Below, piece by piece: positions 1-7,195 of a stretch of DNA of 7,196 bases (positions within the stretch are counted from its first letter, which is position 1; each line of letters opens with the position of its first letter). A model generated the notes under the pieces. That model did no database searches. It was not told the origin of the DNA and was given only the letters and a program-made list of their open reading frames with translations. A program made the position numbers and the translations under genes. The stretch is from Pseudobdellovibrionaceae bacterium (GTDB lineage Bacteria; Bdellovibrionota; Bdellovibrionia; Bdellovibrionales; JAMPXM01), in NCBI GenBank assembly GCA_913776405.1, contig CAJYOV010000010.1, positions 1 through 7,196 on the forward strand, given 5' to 3'.

Positions 1-31
1 CTGTGCAGAGGATGCTCGCTTTCGCTTTCAT
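1..31 (-). CDS. Possible start of a third gene in the cheY operon (truncated by window edge)
   Basis: On the minus strand an ATG at 31-29 opens a frame reading MKAKASILCT before the window ends. A purine-rich GAGAGAG stretch lies 6 nt upstream of the ATG, in good position for a ribosome binding site. The ATG follows the cheY stop codon by only 17 nt, the same spacing as between the Hpt-receiver gene and cheY, so it would continue that operon. Ten residues are too few to assign a family. A hydrophobic strand after a basic start would fit a receiver domain among others, but that is speculation. Confidence 0.35.
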   Translation of the reverse strand, partial: MKAKASILCT

Positions 32-48
32 GGAGAACTCTCTCGCGT

Positions 49-447
49 TTACGCGGCTTTCATTTTCGAATGAACGGCTTCGATCTGAGCGCCGAGCGTT
101 TGAGTCGTGAAAGGTTTCACGACGTAGCCGCTCACACCAGCTTTGACGGCTTCGATGATTTGCGTTTGTTCGGCTTCCGCGGTGACTAGAATCAAAGGTG
201 TCTTCGAGTATTTCTGAGAGGCGCGAATACGCTTGAGAAGCTCAACGCCCGTGCAGTTCGGCATGTTCCAGTCGGAGATAATCAAACCGAATGGTGTTTC
301 GCTCTCGGTGATCTTCTGCCATGCAAGTGCACCATCGGCCGCTTCGACCAGATCGGTGAAGCCGAGCTCTTTACAAGCTTTGCCGACAATTTTTCTCATC
401 GTCATCATGTCGTCTACGATGAGAATCTTAGTAGTTGGGTCAAACAT
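49..447 (-). CDS. cheY: CheY-type single-domain chemotaxis response regulator
   Basis: A stand-alone receiver domain of 132 residues, normal length for CheY. It should accept a phosphoryl group from a CheA and carry the signal through the cytoplasm to the motor or another effector. The acidic pair is D12/D13, the phospho-acceptor is D59 in the motif SDWNMPN, the switch threonine is T89 and the conserved lysine is K111 in GYVVKPF. Y108 sits where E. coli CheY has its signalling Tyr106, and W60 follows the acceptor Asp as in classical CheY. These residues make it a true chemotaxis CheY rather than a generic receiver. The ATG start is preceded by GGAGG at ideal spacing. It lies 17 nt downstream of the Hpt-receiver gene on the same strand, so the two are probably co-transcribed. 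The tandem cheA genes across the divergent region are the obvious phosphodonors (inference). Confidence 0.93.
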   Translation of the reverse strand: MFDPTTKILIVDDMMTMRKIVGKACKELGFTDLVEAADGALAWQKITESETPFGLIISDWNMPNCTGVELLKRIRASQKYSKTPLILVTAEAEQTQIIEAVKAGVSGYVVKPFTTQTLGAQIEAVHSKMKAA

Positions 448-452
448 CGGTG

Positions 453-457
453 CCTCC
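453..457 (-). promoter_or_regulatory. Shine-Dalgarno site of cheY
   Basis: The minus strand reads GGAGG here, 5 nt before the cheY ATG. It is the strongest ribosome binding site in the window, in contrast to the weak sites and non-ATG starts of the three larger genes. It fits cheY being made in excess over the kinases. Confidence 0.75.
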
Positions 458-464
458 GGGAATT

Positions 465-1433
465 CTACGCAATCTTTTTGAGACGACGCTTCTGGTTCAA
501 AAGGTTTTTAATTTCTCGATCAATCACGTTGCGAATATCCGTTTTGCCTTGAGCGACCAAAAAATCGTCCAAGTCGGAAAATTGATACATCAGGAGATTG
601 ATTGAGTGATTCAGCATACTGACGAGTTTATGACGCTCGATCGCGTTACGCGCGACTTCAATAACATCTGACATGTGGAACGGTTTTTCGAGAACCGCGT
701 ATACGCCCATTTCAATCGCTTCCATCAACACCTTTTTATCGGCATGCGCGCTGACAAAGATGACTGGTAAATCGGCGTGGGTCTTACGAATTTCGCGAAG
801 CACGTCTAGTCCAGTCATGACCGGCATCATGATATCGGTCAGAACTGCATCAGGTTGAAACGTTTCAAGGCACTTAATGGCTTCTTCCGGATGGTCAAAG
901 GCTGCCACCTCGAATCCACGCGGTTCGAGGATATCTGTTAAAAGACTAATAATGCTCGACTCATCATCAATGACCATGACGCGTGGGCGAGGCTCGCCTT
1001 GGACGACGGATCTGCGTTCTGGCTGAGCCTTCGCTGAAGAAAGCGGGGCGGGTGCAGTCGCAGCCAGGGCCGGACTCACTGCGCCCGGCACTTCGACGCT
1101 ATGATCAAATTCGATTTGCTCACCGTCGAGAAGCTTTCGGCAGCCGTCAACACCCAATAAGAAGTGATCGATCAGGTTCTTAGCTAAATTTGACTTCGAC
1201 TTTTGTTCGACCAAAAGGTTTTCAAGTTGATGCATGTGGTTTTGGAGATCGAACATCTCCATCATGCCAGCCGCACCTTTAATACTGTGAAACGCGCGGA
1301 AGACGGCATCATATTCTGAATGGAAGCTAGCACCTTGATCTAAAGCCAGGAGACTTTTCTCAGCTTGATCCAACAGTTCTGTCGCTTCAATTTTGAATTC
1401 GCTGATTTCATCTTCAGTGAAACTCACGCGCAC
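465..1433 (-). CDS. Hpt-receiver two-domain phosphotransfer protein
   Basis: A 322-residue cytoplasmic protein with an N-terminal Hpt domain (about 5-112), an Ala/Pro/Ser-rich linker (about 113-148) and a receiver (about 149-268). The Hpt histidine is H49 in the motif FHSIKGAAG. Receiver residues are D156/D157, acceptor D200 in TDIMMP, S228 and K250 in LEKPF. After the receiver comes a basic, probably helical tail (about 270-322) ending in QKRRLKK. There is no HATPase, so it cannot phosphorylate itself from ATP and must exchange phosphoryl groups with a kinase or another receiver. The neighbouring CheAs and CheY are likely partners (inference). The GTG start has AGAGG 6 nt upstream. A second GTG two codons later, with GAGG 5 nt upstream of it, would serve equally well. 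It is the first gene of the minus-strand operon, followed 17 nt later by cheY. No standard gene name fits. Confidence 0.88.
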   Translation of the reverse strand: MRVSFTEDEISEFKIEATELLDQAEKSLLALDQGASFHSEYDAVFRAFHSIKGAAGMMEMFDLQNHMHQLENLLVEQKSKSNLAKNLIDHFLLGVDGCRKLLDGEQIEFDHSVEVPGAVSPALAATAPAPLSSAKAQPERRSVVQGEPRPRVMVIDDESSIISLLTDILEPRGFEVAAFDHPEEAIKCLETFQPDAVLTDIMMPVMTGLDVLREIRKTHADLPVIFVSAHADKKVLMEAIEMGVYAVLEKPFHMSDVIEVARNAIERHKLVSMLNHSINLLMYQFSDLDDFLVAQGKTDIRNVIDREIKNLLNQKRRLKKIA

Positions 1434-1439
1434 CTCGTT

Positions 1440-1444
1440 CCTCT
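1440..1444 (-). promoter_or_regulatory. Shine-Dalgarno site of the Hpt-receiver gene
   Basis: The minus strand reads AGAGG within AAAAGAGG, 6 nt before the GTG codon at 1433-1431. This supports the GTG start of a gene that has no suitable upstream ATG in its frame. Confidence 0.55.
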
Positions 1445-1459
1445 TTTAATTCGGTACGG

Positions 1460-1475
1460 TTGAGTTCTGACTCAA
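1460..1475. repeat. Perfect 6-bp inverted repeat in the divergent region
   Basis: TTGAGT at 1460-1465 and ACTCAA at 1470-1475 are exact inverted copies around a 4-nt spacer. The right arm can pair alternatively with TGAG at 1479-1482 (CTCA-N4-TGAG), so two mutually exclusive hairpins are possible. It lies 26 nt upstream of the Hpt-receiver GTG, in the expected leader of that mRNA. It could be a small operator or a leader hairpin. A 6-bp palindrome can also occur by chance. Confidence 0.35.
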
Positions 1476-1562
1476 GAGTGAGCTGTTTCAAAAGTGATGA
1501 AGTTTTCCGGATATGGACTCGGGCGCACATACTTTTTAATTTAATATTCCGATTAAGAACTC

Positions 1563-4094
1563 GTGGGAAATCAATCAGCAGCCAAGCAAAACAATTCCTT
1601 AAAACTTCTGATCGTCGATGACGATCAGAGCTCATTAGACTTGGTCGGAGAATCTCTCTCGGGCCTTGGCTTCGATCTTTTGCGCGCACGAGATGCCACA
1701 GAGGCTTTCAATCTCATTCAGATGAACAGCGCGCGTCTGGCACTTGTCGTTTCAGACTTCAATATGCCAGGCGAAAATGGTTTCGATCTTCGGAAGAAGA
1801 TGTTGCCAGATCTCGTCGATATTCCATTCGTGATCGTTTCCGGTTTCGTCTCTCGTGAAGAAGCTCTACGTGCGATCGATCTTAAAATCAGCGCCTTCCT
1901 CGAGAAGCCATTTCAGATCAAAGCACTCAAGGAGCTCATAAAAAAGGAATCGGATAGCCGGGTCACAACACTCCGAGAGGAAGACGAACTCCTTGCCGGC
2001 TTCCTGGAGGAAGCACGAACTCTTCTCGACGAGATGGAGTCCATCGTCTTAACCTTCGACGGTCGCGCCGCAGAGCCGGATGCGATCAATCGACTCTTCG
2101 CCTGTGCGCACACGATCAAAGGCACAAGCGGCTACTTCAAACCAGACACGACCAATCGCTTTACGCATAAGTTCGAGGACTTCATCGTTAAGTTTCGAGG
2201 CACTGGAGTTGCAATCGACCCGGTTTCATCGCAAACGATGCTGGGGGCAATCGATGTCATTCGGCAACTTTTAGACTGCCTCGAAAACTATCGAAAGCCG
2301 CCTGAGCTCAAAGAATTAATTGAGATCTTCAACTACGTTGTGCCGACGACGACTGCCGAAGCGGCTCCGGCTCAACCGAATGTCGCCGTCAAGCAAGAGC
2401 CGAAAGTCGACGAGCTGAAGGTCAGTGTTGCGCTGCTAAATTCCTTTATGGAACGCAGCGGGGAGCTAACGGTTCTAAGAAACATGGTGAATAAGACCTT
2501 GCGCCTGATTGAGCAAGATCATGCTCAAGATCCCAACGTCGCGATCTTGTCGACACTCTTGAATGAGATGCATAAGACAAATGCAATCATGCAGGACGAA
2601 ATGTCGGACCTCCGAAAAGTTTCGATTCGGCACATCGTGAAGCCACTCTCAAGAACGGTGCATGATCTGTCCGCGCAATTGAAAAAGAAAATGAAGCTCG
2701 AGGTTAAAGGCGAAGATCTGCGAGTCGATCATTCCGTAGCGGACGTGCTGTCGAAATGCTTAATCCATATCGTACGAAATTCGGCTGACCATGGTCTCGA
2801 AGGGCCAGATGATCGCTTGGGTAGGGGAAAGCCTGCAGTTGGTACAATCACGCTGAGCGCCGAACAATCGAATGACATGTACAAGGTCACCGTCGCCGAC
2901 GATGGCCGCGGAATTAATTACGAACGTGTCGTTAAAAAGGCTATCGAAAACGGCCTAGCGACCGCAGACGAGATCTCGCGCATGCCAAGGTCTCAGGTTT
3001 TGAACTTTATCTTTGCTCCGGGGTTTAGCACTGCGACCGTTGTCACGGACGTCTCTGGCCGAGGCGTCGGCACCGATATGGTCAAGAGGTCTGTCGAAGA
3101 AATCGGCGGGCATATCGTCATCGAATCTGAAACGGATCGAGGCAGTTCGTTCACGCTCCATTTGCCAGTTCCGAAATCAGTCATGATCGTAAACTCGCTT
3201 CTCGTTCAGACAAATCAGAACACCTTTGCGATCCCGCAGACATCAGTTCGACGTGTCTTGCGCATTGAGGCTTCGGACAAGCGACTTCAGCTTATTCGCG
3301 ACGAGCGGTTCTTCGCTCATGATGACGGTCTACTTCCTCTCATTCGGTTGACAGACGTCTTGCAGTTGCCACGGGCAGAAAGTAGCCAGACTGAAACTCC
3401 GGCGATCACGAAAATTGTCTGGGTCGAAACTAAAGCGGGCGAACTGGGTGTCGAGGTCGACGAAATTCTCGATGTCGAAGACACAGTCGTAAAAAAGGTG
3501 GCCCATTGGATTGATGCTCTACAAGTTTACGCGGGCGCAACGTTCTTAGCGGACGGACGGGCGGGCCTAGTGCTTGATGTCGAGGGCATTGCAAGAAAAG
3601 CAGCTGCTAGCTTTGTGGCCTCTACGCGAACGAAGAAGCGTGAAGAGTTAGAACAATTAGAAAAAACCGAACAGCAAGCAGAACGACTGAGTTTGTTGAC
3701 GTTCGACATTGGCACTAAAACTAACTACGCCGTTGAGCAGGCCGAGCTCTTCCGCTTGGAAGAAATTTCGACAGACGAGCTGCAACTCGCAGGGCAAACA
3801 ACTGTTGTTTTGTATCGTGGAAGCACGATGCGTCTCTTAACAATTGATGGACAAAATCCTGTACGCGACTCGCGCGCAAACTGGCCTATCGTTGTCGTAA
3901 AAATCGAAGACACTTTAATTGGTTTCGTGGTGAACAAAATCGGTGGCTTTGCTGAATTGTTAAAAACTGATCAAAGCCGGTCTCAGTATGGCTCGATCAT
4001 CATTGTAGAGAATCGCGCCGTAAGCCTCGTGAACCTGACAGAAATAGCTAATCGCGCTACGCGCGCCGAGCCCCCTTCTAGCCAAAGCGCATAA
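1563..4094 (+). CDS. cheA: CheA-type hybrid histidine kinase with N-terminal receiver and two CheW domains (CheA-1)
   Basis: An 843-residue cytoplasmic kinase. Receiver at about 13-128: acidic D19-D21, acceptor D65 in SDFNMP, S93, K115 in LEKPF. Hpt at about 139-257 with H183 in AHTIKGTSG. A 28-residue Pro/Ala-rich linker follows, too short for a P2 CheY-binding domain. Dimerisation (P3) helices span about 284-370. The HATPase has N box N406 in VRNSADHG, G1 D446-DGRG, F box around F484-PGFSTA and G2 GRGVGTD at 499-505, all intact. CheW-like domains lie at about 540-660 and 709-833, joined by a Glu/Gln-rich, probably helical stretch. It should autophosphorylate H183 from ATP under receptor control, with the receiver as internal sink or regulator (inference). 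A stop codon at 1554-1556 forces the start to lie after it; GTG 1563 is the only start that keeps the whole receiver, although it has no clear Shine-Dalgarno. The P3/P4 junction (LRKVSIRHIVKPLSR) departs from the usual MRxxP-type motif seen in CheA-2. Confidence 0.93.
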   Translation: MGNQSAAKQNNSLKLLIVDDDQSSLDLVGESLSGLGFDLLRARDATEAFNLIQMNSARLALVVSDFNMPGENGFDLRKKMLPDLVDIPFVIVSGFVSREEALRAIDLKISAFLEKPFQIKALKELIKKESDSRVTTLREEDELLAGFLEEARTLLDEMESIVLTFDGRAAEPDAINRLFACAHTIKGTSGYFKPDTTNRFTHKFEDFIVKFRGTGVAIDPVSSQTMLGAIDVIRQLLDCLENYRKPPELKELIEIFNYVVPTTTAEAAPAQPNVAVKQEPKVDELKVSVALLNSFMERSGELTVLRNMVNKTLRLIEQDHAQDPNVAILSTLLNEMHKTNAIMQDEMSDLRKVSIRHIVKPLSRTVHDLSAQLKKKMKLEVKGEDLRVDHSVADVLSKCLIHIVRNSADHGLEGPDDRLGRGKPAVGTITLSAEQSNDMYKVTVADDGRGINYERVVKKAIENGLATADEISRMPRSQVLNFIFAPGFSTATVVTDVSGRGVGTDMVKRSVEEIGGHIVIESETDRGSSFTLHLPVPKSVMIVNSLLVQTNQNTFAIPQTSVRRVLRIEASDKRLQLIRDERFFAHDDGLLPLIRLTDVLQLPRAESSQTETPAITKIVWVETKAGELGVEVDEILDVEDTVVKKVAHWIDALQVYAGATFLADGRAGLVLDVEGIARKAAASFVASTRTKKREELEQLEKTEQQAERLSLLTFDIGTKTNYAVEQAELFRLEEISTDELQLAGQTTVVLYRGSTMRLLTIDGQNPVRDSRANWPIVVVKIEDTLIGFVVNKIGGFAELLKTDQSRSQYGSIIIVENRAVSLVNLTEIANRATRAEPPSSQSA

Positions 4095-4153
4095 GTCGGG
4101 AAATCGTCACGCGTTTGTGAGCGCGTTTCGACCGATGAAGTTTGTAGCAAGGC

Positions 4154-4157
4154 AAGG
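4154..4157 (+). promoter_or_regulatory. Shine-Dalgarno site deciding the TTG start of cheA-2
   Basis: AAGG at 4154-4157, inside GCAAGGCAAGGTG, ends 6 nt before the TTG at 4164. It supports TTG over the in-frame ATG at 4191, which has only a weak AGAGA 7 nt upstream. Confidence 0.55.
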
Positions 4158-4163
4158 TGTGGA

Positions 4164-6881
4164 TTGAGTCAAATAGACAGAGACGCTGTAATGCAAGAGT
4201 TCTTCGCGGAATGCGATGAGATTCTCGAGAGATTCTCGGGGAACCTCACGCATCTCGAAGGCGGCAATGCTTCGGTGGATCGCTTGGATGAACTCTATCG
4301 CGATATGCATACACTGAAAGGTTCAGCGCAACTTTTTGGGCTCACTCAGCTTGGCTGGTTGGGCCACGCCGTCGAAGCGTGTCTCGATCCGGTGAGGAAG
4401 TTCCAATGTAGCCCGAGCCCGCGACTCTTGGATGCGCTTTTCGCGAGCATCAACGCGGCCGAAGAAATCATCGGTAATCTGAAAACATCGACCGCAACAC
4501 CCGTTGATTTCACCGTACCGGTGATTTCGAGGCTTATTGAAGCCGCGTGTTCTCAGTTCGCAAGCGACCTCAATCTGAATCGCGAAGTTGCAACTTTCGG
4601 TGAGCTACTCAAGTTTAATCCCACGTCGTCGGTCGCAGCTGCGCCGGCGACTGCAACACTAAAAGCAGCCGAATCGACGTCAAAAATCGTTACCCCCGCT
4701 CCCGTTCAACCGATTCAGGCTGTGAAAGCCGCGCAACCGGAGAAATCAGTGAAAAGCGACAACTCGGACGAATCTTCGCCTCGTATAGCAAGCGAGTCCT
4801 CTTCTTCAAGTGAGACGTCGGATTCGACCATTCGCGTGCAGGTAGGTCTCCTAGATAATCTTATGAATTTAGTTGGCGAGATGGTTCTTGTCCGTAATCA
4901 GGTCCTTCAGCACTCGAGTCGCAGCGAAGACTTAGCGTTCTTGAATCTCAGCCAGCGTCTGGACGTCGTGACGTCTGAGCTCCAAGATCAGGTCATGCGC
5001 ACGCGCATGCAGCCAATCGGCAATGTGCTGACAAAGTTTCAACGCGTGATACGTGACCTTGCGAAGGAGCTCGATAAGAAAATCGATTTGACGGTTCAAG
5101 GTAAAGACACCGAGCTCGACAAAACTCTTCTTGAAGCGATCAAAGACCCGCTGACTCATATCGTTCGAAATAGCTGCGACCACGGAGTTGAGACAACTTC
5201 AGAGCGTCTTAAGGCCGGAAAGCCGGAAACGGGCCACGTGCTGATCAGCGCGTTTCACGAAGGTGGCCAAGTTATCGTAGAAATCTCAGACGACGGCCGA
5301 GGCATGAATCGCCAGCGCTTAATTCAAAAAGCGATTGAACGATCGATTCTGACTGCAGAGACCGCTGAACGTCTTTCAGACAACGAGAAGCTGCAGCTGA
5401 TCTTCCATCCCGGATTTTCGACAGCGACCCAAGTGAGCGCAGTTTCAGGCCGAGGCGTCGGCATGGACGTTGTTAAAACGAACATTGAGAAAATTGGTGG
5501 CTCAGTTGAAGTAGCGAGTGTCGAAGGCAAAGGTTCAACGATCCGCCTGAAAATTCCTCTGACGTTGGCAATCGTACCAGCCATGTTGGTTCGCTGTAGC
5601 GAAGCCGAGTACGCGATTCCTCAAGTCAAGCTCGTTGAGCTCGTGCGAGTCGAACAGGACGGCGTATCTGAATCGAAAATCCAATTCGTTCAAGGGAAGC
5701 CGGTGTACGAGCTTCGCGGACGCCTTCTTCCACTTATCGATATGCGTGATGTACTGGCTCGTCGCCAGACGTCAGAGCAAGAGCTTTCTAAGAATCCAAA
5801 CGTCAACATCGTCGTGCTCAATGCCGATGGCGATCTTTACGGCCTCGTTGTCGATGAGGTGTTAGACACAGCTGACATCGTCGTCAAACCTCTCACGAAA
5901 TTCCTAAAGTCTCTCGAAGTTTACTCGGCCGCTACGATTCTCGGCTCGGGCAAAGTCGCCTTGATCATCGATCCCGTAGGTCTTGCGCGCGCAGGTGGCG
6001 TCGTCTTCGAGAAGAAGCAAGCCGAAACAGACTATCTCCGTTCGACGTCGGCGAAAGAGGCTTCGGATGCGCAAGAATTCCTGCTGTTTAAAACGAAGGC
6101 GACGGGTAAATACGCGATTCCGCTTTGCATGGTCAGCCGCCTTGAAGAGTTTGCTCGAGATGCAGTCGAGTACTCGGGTGAGCAGATGGTCATGCGCTAT
6201 CGGGACTCGATCTTGCCTCTGTTAGACGTGAGCGAGACCCTTGGCTTTGGTCAGACCGGCACTGGCGTTTCAAAAACACTTCCAACAATTGTCGTAACTC
6301 AACGCGGTCGCGCGTACGGCATCATGGTTGAAGAGATTCTCGACGTCACTGATTGCGATGCGGTGATCGACGATTCGATTCGTGACCGATTCGGCCTTCT
6401 CGGTAACGTGGTCATCGGCGCCGAGATCATCAACGTGATCGACGCGCTTTCGATCATCGATAAAGAATCGACACGCATGGGTGGCGATTCATTGAAAGCC
6501 GCTGTCGGCAGTGTCATCGACGAACAGGCGCCTGCGCAAAAGCGGATTCTTTTCGCTGAAGACGTCGCTTTCTTCCGTCGTCAAACGGCAAAGATTCTGA
6601 TGGGTCAGGGCTTTGAAGTCTTCGCGGTCGAAGACGGTAAAAAGGCACTCGACCTTCTCACGTCAAAAGAGGTCGGTTATTTCGATCTGATTCTTTCAGA
6701 TATCGAAATGCCGAATATGAACGGCATGAACTTTGCGCGAGCGGCTCGTCAGACGGATCAAGGCAAAACGATCCCGATGGTGGCGCTGACGACGCGCTTT
6801 AAGCAATCGGATATCGATGAAGGTTTGTCGGCTGGTTTCAACACCTATCTCGAGAAACTGAATCCAGAAGTTTTAATCAAG
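4164..6881 (+). CDS. cheA: CheA-type hybrid histidine kinase with two CheW domains and C-terminal receiver (CheA-2), 3' end lost at junction
   Basis: About 906 residues of recognisable protein. Hpt at about 5-112 with H49 in MHTLKGSAQ. A long Ala/Pro/Ser-rich linker (about 150-221, with a run of serines) has no evident P2 domain. P3 lies at about 222-300 with canonical VGEMVLVRN and MRTRMQP motifs. The HATPase has N336 in VRNSCDHG, D376-DGRG, PGFSTA at 416-421 and GRGVGMD at 429-435. CheW domains lie at about 467-600 and 638-765. The receiver (about 792-906) has E799/D800, acceptor D846 in SDIEMPN, T876 and K898. The TTG start gives MSQIDRDAVMQEFFAE, which lines up with E. coli CheA MSMDISDFYQTFFDE and puts the Hpt His at 49 against 48 there; ATG 4191 would cut helix A. 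The gap to cheA-1 is 69 nt, so one operon is likely. Homology stops in the last receiver helix, probably 5-15 residues before the natural end. The frame then stays open to base 7196 as Arg/Ser-rich sequence that looks like an out-of-frame reading of the terminase segment. An automatic caller would give end 7196. Confidence 0.9.
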
Positions 6882-6895
6882 AGATCGACGAGGAG
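6875..6895. other. Junction between cheA-2 and foreign phage terminase sequence
   Basis: Receiver-domain homology in one frame (ending NPEVLIK, last codon 6879-6881) is replaced by terminase homology in another frame (from about 6881). GC by hand count is 150/300 for 6541-6840 and 188/296 for 6901-7196. No insertion-sequence end, integrase, direct repeat or attachment-like site is visible around the join. The exact breakpoint cannot be set from one sequence; it probably lies within these bases. Confidence 0.7.
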
Positions 6896-7195
6896 TCGCC
6901 TGAGAAGGCGCATTTTACCTGCGTCGAATGCGGCTGCGAGATCGAGGACCATCATCGCGGGGCAATCTTGCCGCGTGGCGAGTGGCGAGCGCACAACGCT
7001 TCGGCCCGCCGGCATCACCGTTCGTTCCACATCTGGTCGGCCTATTCCTTCCTCCAGAGCTTCGAGCAGATTGCCCGCGAGTTCCTGGCAGCGAAGGGCG
7101 TCCCTTCGAAGGAACAGGTCTTCTTCAACGACACGGTCGGCCGGGCCTACAAGACGCTTGGCGAAGCCCCGCCGTGGGAAGCGCTGCGCGATCGA
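6878..7195 (+). CDS. Phage terminase large subunit, GpA-like, internal fragment (5' cut by junction, 3' by window end)
   Basis: This frame (+2 relative to the cheA-2 frame) gives 106 residues without a stop. Features match the GpA family of tailed-phage DNA-packaging motors: a CVECGC cysteine cluster, then RGEW, then RSFHIWSAYSF, then FEQIAREFLAAKG and finally FFNDTVGRAYK. These correspond in order to the family's PCxxCG, GEW, SFHxNxLYSP, EEFLxAK and FxNTxLGxPW segments, the region around the start of the nuclease half. A complete protein would be roughly 600-700 residues, so this is a middle piece. There is no usable start codon or ribosome binding site; the ATPase half expected upstream is replaced by cheA-2. 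GC content is about 64%, unlike the rest of the window. The family call is from memory of motifs, not a search. It comes from a phage or prophage of a GC-rich host, either truly recombined here or joined artificially. Confidence 0.7.

Larger units (their letters stand above)
1434..1562. promoter_or_regulatory. Divergent intergenic region between the cheY operon and the cheA operon
   Basis: These 129 nt separate the two divergent start codons, so promoters for both operons should lie here or just inside the flanking genes. An AT-rich core at about 1529-1549 contains TAATAT (1542-1547), a 4/6 match to a plus-strand -10 box, but no good -35 hexamer sits 17 nt before it. If used, that box would leave a 5' leader of only about 8-10 nt for cheA-1, which also has no clear Shine-Dalgarno. 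On the minus strand the same core would leave a leader of about 90 nt for the Hpt-receiver gene. No sigma-28 or sigma-54 type promoter was recognised. Confidence 0.4.

Noticed and set aside
44..55. CGCG-TTTA-CGCG inverted repeat at the cheY stop codon
   Set aside because: Four-base arms are too short to support a terminator, there is no T run, and a further gene seems to begin just beyond.
233..481. Plus-strand open frame antisense to cheY
   Set aside because: cheY on the other strand has every expected residue and a strong ribosome binding site. The antisense translation is featureless.
1414..1689. Minus-strand open frame of 91 codons overlapping the starts of both divergent operons
   Set aside because: It lies antisense to the cheA-1 receiver and overlaps the Hpt-receiver start in another frame. 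The translation has no recognisable domain or composition of a real protein.
2955..3184. Minus-strand open frames inside the cheA-1 HATPase region, and similar ones at 3527-3715, 3725-3937, 4932-5183, 5324-5584 and 6299-6517
   Set aside because: All are opposite to well-supported CheA domain coding sequence and carry no motif of their own. They are shadows of the real frames.
4095..4163. Terminator between cheA-1 and cheA-2 (ACGCG at 4109-4113 pairing with CGCGT at 4122-4126)
   Set aside because: The stem is only 5 bp with an 8-nt loop and no following T run, and the next gene follows closely on the same strand.
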